Assembly (NCBI GenBank): GCA_029932915.1
Contig: JAOZPE010000004.1
Span: 71,873 to 129,707, forward strand
Length of the DNA: 57,835 nt
Source: Candidatus Krumholzibacteriia bacterium
GTDB taxonomy: Bacteria; Krumholzibacteriota; Krumholzibacteriia; JAJRXK01
Reading direction: 5' to 3'
This document shows positions 56,339 through 57,835 of the stretch, piece after piece. Every line of letters starts with the position of its first letter. Positions within the stretch are counted from its first letter, which is position 1. The translations under genes and the position numbers were made by a program. The notes beneath the pieces were generated by a model that made no database searches, had not been told where the DNA came from, and saw nothing but the letters and a program-made list of their open reading frames with translations.

Positions 56339-57835
56339 TCAATGGGAGCCCCCTTGCAGTGCCCTTCCCGCCCGCGAGGGCCGGCCACCCTTCCTCCGCC
56401 CCTGCGGCACGCTGTCCACCGCGTTCAGGCAGACCGGAGCCACCGCATCCTCTCCGAAGATCTCCACCAGACCCAGCAGAAGGGTGGGAACGGGTGAGAC
56501 CGTGGCGCGGGTCGCATCCACCTCGGCCTCGAAATCGTCGCCGTGGATACGCAGATGCAAGGGGGTCCGTCCGGGATGCCGGTGGACCAGATCCACCAGG
56601 GCCTCGGCCTTCTCCTGGGACAGGCCGGCCGGGACCCTCACCACCAGGGAACGGATGAAGGTGGAACAGGCCTGCGGCAGGCTGTAGGCCTTCTCCAGGA
56701 TCACCTTCGCCTCCTCGCCGCTTCGCGAACTCACCCTGCCGGCGACGAAGAGGATCTCCTCGCCGGAGGTGAACAGGGCGCGGTGCTCCTCGTAGGCATC
56801 GGGGAAACAGATCACCTCGCAGGAGCCGTTGAAGTCCTCCAGCTGCAGGAAGGCCATCAGCCGTCCACTCGAACGGGTGGTGACGGTCTTCAGCCCGTGC
56901 AGGACCCCGCAGATGGTCACCGCCTGGTCGTCCCCGCGCTCGGCGACCGAGCGGCACTCGCCCGGACCGAGCCAATCGACGACGCGGCGATACTGGTTCA
57001 GGGGATGACCGGTGAGGTAGAGTCCGAGCACCTCCTTCTCCCTGGCCAGTCTCTCACCCTCGGTCCACTCGGGAACCTCGGGCAGGGGTTCCTCGTGGGT
57101 GGCCTCGTCCTGGCTCGCTTCGAAGAGCGCCCGCTGCCCCCGCTGCTGATCCCGCTGCCGGCGGGCCGCCCACCGCATGGCGGCGTCCAGGCCGGCCAGC
57201 TTCTGTTCCCGCGAGCCCGGAAGGGAATCCATCGCCCCGGCCAGGATCAGGCTCTCGATGACCCGCCGGTTCACCCGCGCGCCGTCGACCTTCTCACAGA
57301 ACTCGTAGAGGCCGTGGAAGCCGCCGTCGAGTTTCTCCCGCGCCTCGACGATGGCTTCGATCGCGCCGCGTCCGACGTTCTTCACTGCGCCCAGGCCGAA
57401 GCGGACACTGTCACCCTGCGCCTTGAAATCGGCGGTGCAGGTGTTCACGTCCGGGGGCAGGATGGAGATCCCGAGCTTGCGCGCCTCGTCCACCAGGGTG
57501 ACGATGCGATCGGTGTTGTTCATCTCGCTGGTGAGGGTGGCGGCCAGGAAGGCGGCGGGGAAGTGCGCCTTGAGCCAGGCGGTGCGCACCGACAGGACGG
57601 CGTAGCTCGCGCTGTGACTCTTGTTGAAGCCATAGCCGGCGAACTTGGCTATCAGGTCGAAGATCTCTTCGGCCACTTCCCGGCGCACGCCACGCTGTAC
57701 CGCCCCGTCGACGAAGAGCTTGGTCACATCCTCCATCACCCCCTTCTTCTTCTTCCCCATCGCCTTGCGCAGGATGTCGGCCTGGCCCATGCTGAAGCCG
57801 GCCAACTGCCCGGCGATCTGCATCACCTGCTCCTG
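56339..57835 (-). CDS. dnaE: DNA polymerase III subunit alpha, C-terminal part (gene cut by window end)
   Basis: 498 residues are in the window; the 5' part is beyond the right edge. The catalytic-palm end and fingers are visible as QIAGQLAGFSMGQADILRKAMGKKK and FAGYGFNKSHSASYAVLSVRTAWLKAHFPAAFLAATLTSEM. Then come the HhH region (LGAVKNVGRGAIEAIVEARE), the beta-clamp vicinity and the OB-fold (VTICGVLHGLKTVTTRSSGRLMAFLQLED) with the C-terminal tau-interacting part. It is the main replicative polymerase. The tail after about residue 470 is basic and Gly-rich. Confidence 0.95.
   Translation of the reverse strand, partial: QEQVMQIAGQLAGFSMGQADILRKAMGKKKKGVMEDVTKLFVDGAVQRGVRREVAEEIFDLIAKFAGYGFNKSHSASYAVLSVRTAWLKAHFPAAFLAATLTSEMNNTDRIVTLVDEARKLGISILPPDVNTCTADFKAQGDSVRFGLGAVKNVGRGAIEAIVEAREKLDGGFHGLYEFCEKVDGARVNRRVIESLILAGAMDSLPGSREQKLAGLDAAMRWAARRQRDQQRGQRALFEASQDEATHEEPLPEVPEWTEGERLAREKEVLGLYLTGHPLNQYRRVVDWLGPGECRSVAERGDDQAVTICGVLHGLKTVTTRSSGRLMAFLQLEDFNGSCEVICFPDAYEEHRALFTSGEEILFVAGRVSSRSGEEAKVILEKAYSLPQACSTFIRSLVVRVPAGLSQEKAEALVDLVHRHPGRTPLHLRIHGDDFEAEVDATRATVSPVPTLLLGLVEIFGEDAVAPVCLNAVDSVPQGRRKGGRPSRAGRALQGGSH

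Overview
The window is GC-rich chromosomal DNA from a diderm (Gram-negative-type) bacterium. Outer-membrane character is shown by a lipid A acyltransferase, the start of a heptose kinase gene, a type IV pilus secretin, an Omp85 protein and several predicted beta-barrels. PorU- and PorV-like type IX secretion (T9SS) proteins, plus a protease with a 'YPNP' C-terminal sorting-like domain, suggest a member of the FCB superphylum or a related uncultured phylum (Krumholzibacteriota/Eisenbacteria-like lineages would fit). That placement is an inference from gene content only. Of the 44 genes called, 43 lie on the minus strand; only the DUF3467 gene at 317-643 is on plus. No rRNA, tRNA, CRISPR array, insertion sequence or phage gene was seen.

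Layout. 1-7906: housekeeping genes (hldE 5' end, DUF3467, lpxL, dprA, obg, aspartate aminotransferase, coaD-rsmD-aroK-aroC with successive 4-bp overlaps). 8074-25201: a complete type IV pilus locus, read in transcription order (right to left) as pilB-pilT-pilC-pilS-pilR-pilin-pilin-ABC ATPase-ABC permease-TPR membrane protein-pilD-pilM-pilN-pilO-pilP-pilQ, closed by a strong intrinsic terminator. 25453-29522: a ComEA-like protein, a plug-barrel outer-membrane protein and a cytosolic TPR protein. 29842-32801: hutU-hutI of histidine degradation. 32878-37642: a DinG-type helicase and NAD+-dependent ligase. 37740-54731: an envelope/secretion block made of an Omp85 protein, a 1178-residue predicted barrel, an NHL-propeller lipoprotein, two related small envelope proteins, a giant M6 metalloprotease, a PorV-like protein and a PorU-like C25 sortase. 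54812-57835: a Trm112-like protein, accA and the 3' part of dnaE.

Regulation. Three sequences with exact GG-N10-GC sigma-54 spacing lie in front of pilB, the first pilin gene and pilM. The same locus encodes an NtrC-family sigma-54 activator (PilR) and its membrane kinase (PilS). Two of the three promoters also carry the same dyad, CAAC-N2-GTTG, about 30 bp upstream of the -24 element. The pil locus therefore looks like a self-contained regulon, with gene order like the Myxococcus xanthus pil cluster, including an ABC transporter in the pilHI position. The other noteworthy region is the tightly packed unit M6 protease / two paralogous envelope proteins / NHL lipoprotein / giant barrel / Omp85 next to PorU and PorV. 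It could be a secretion or surface-assembly system whose middle components have no assigned function.
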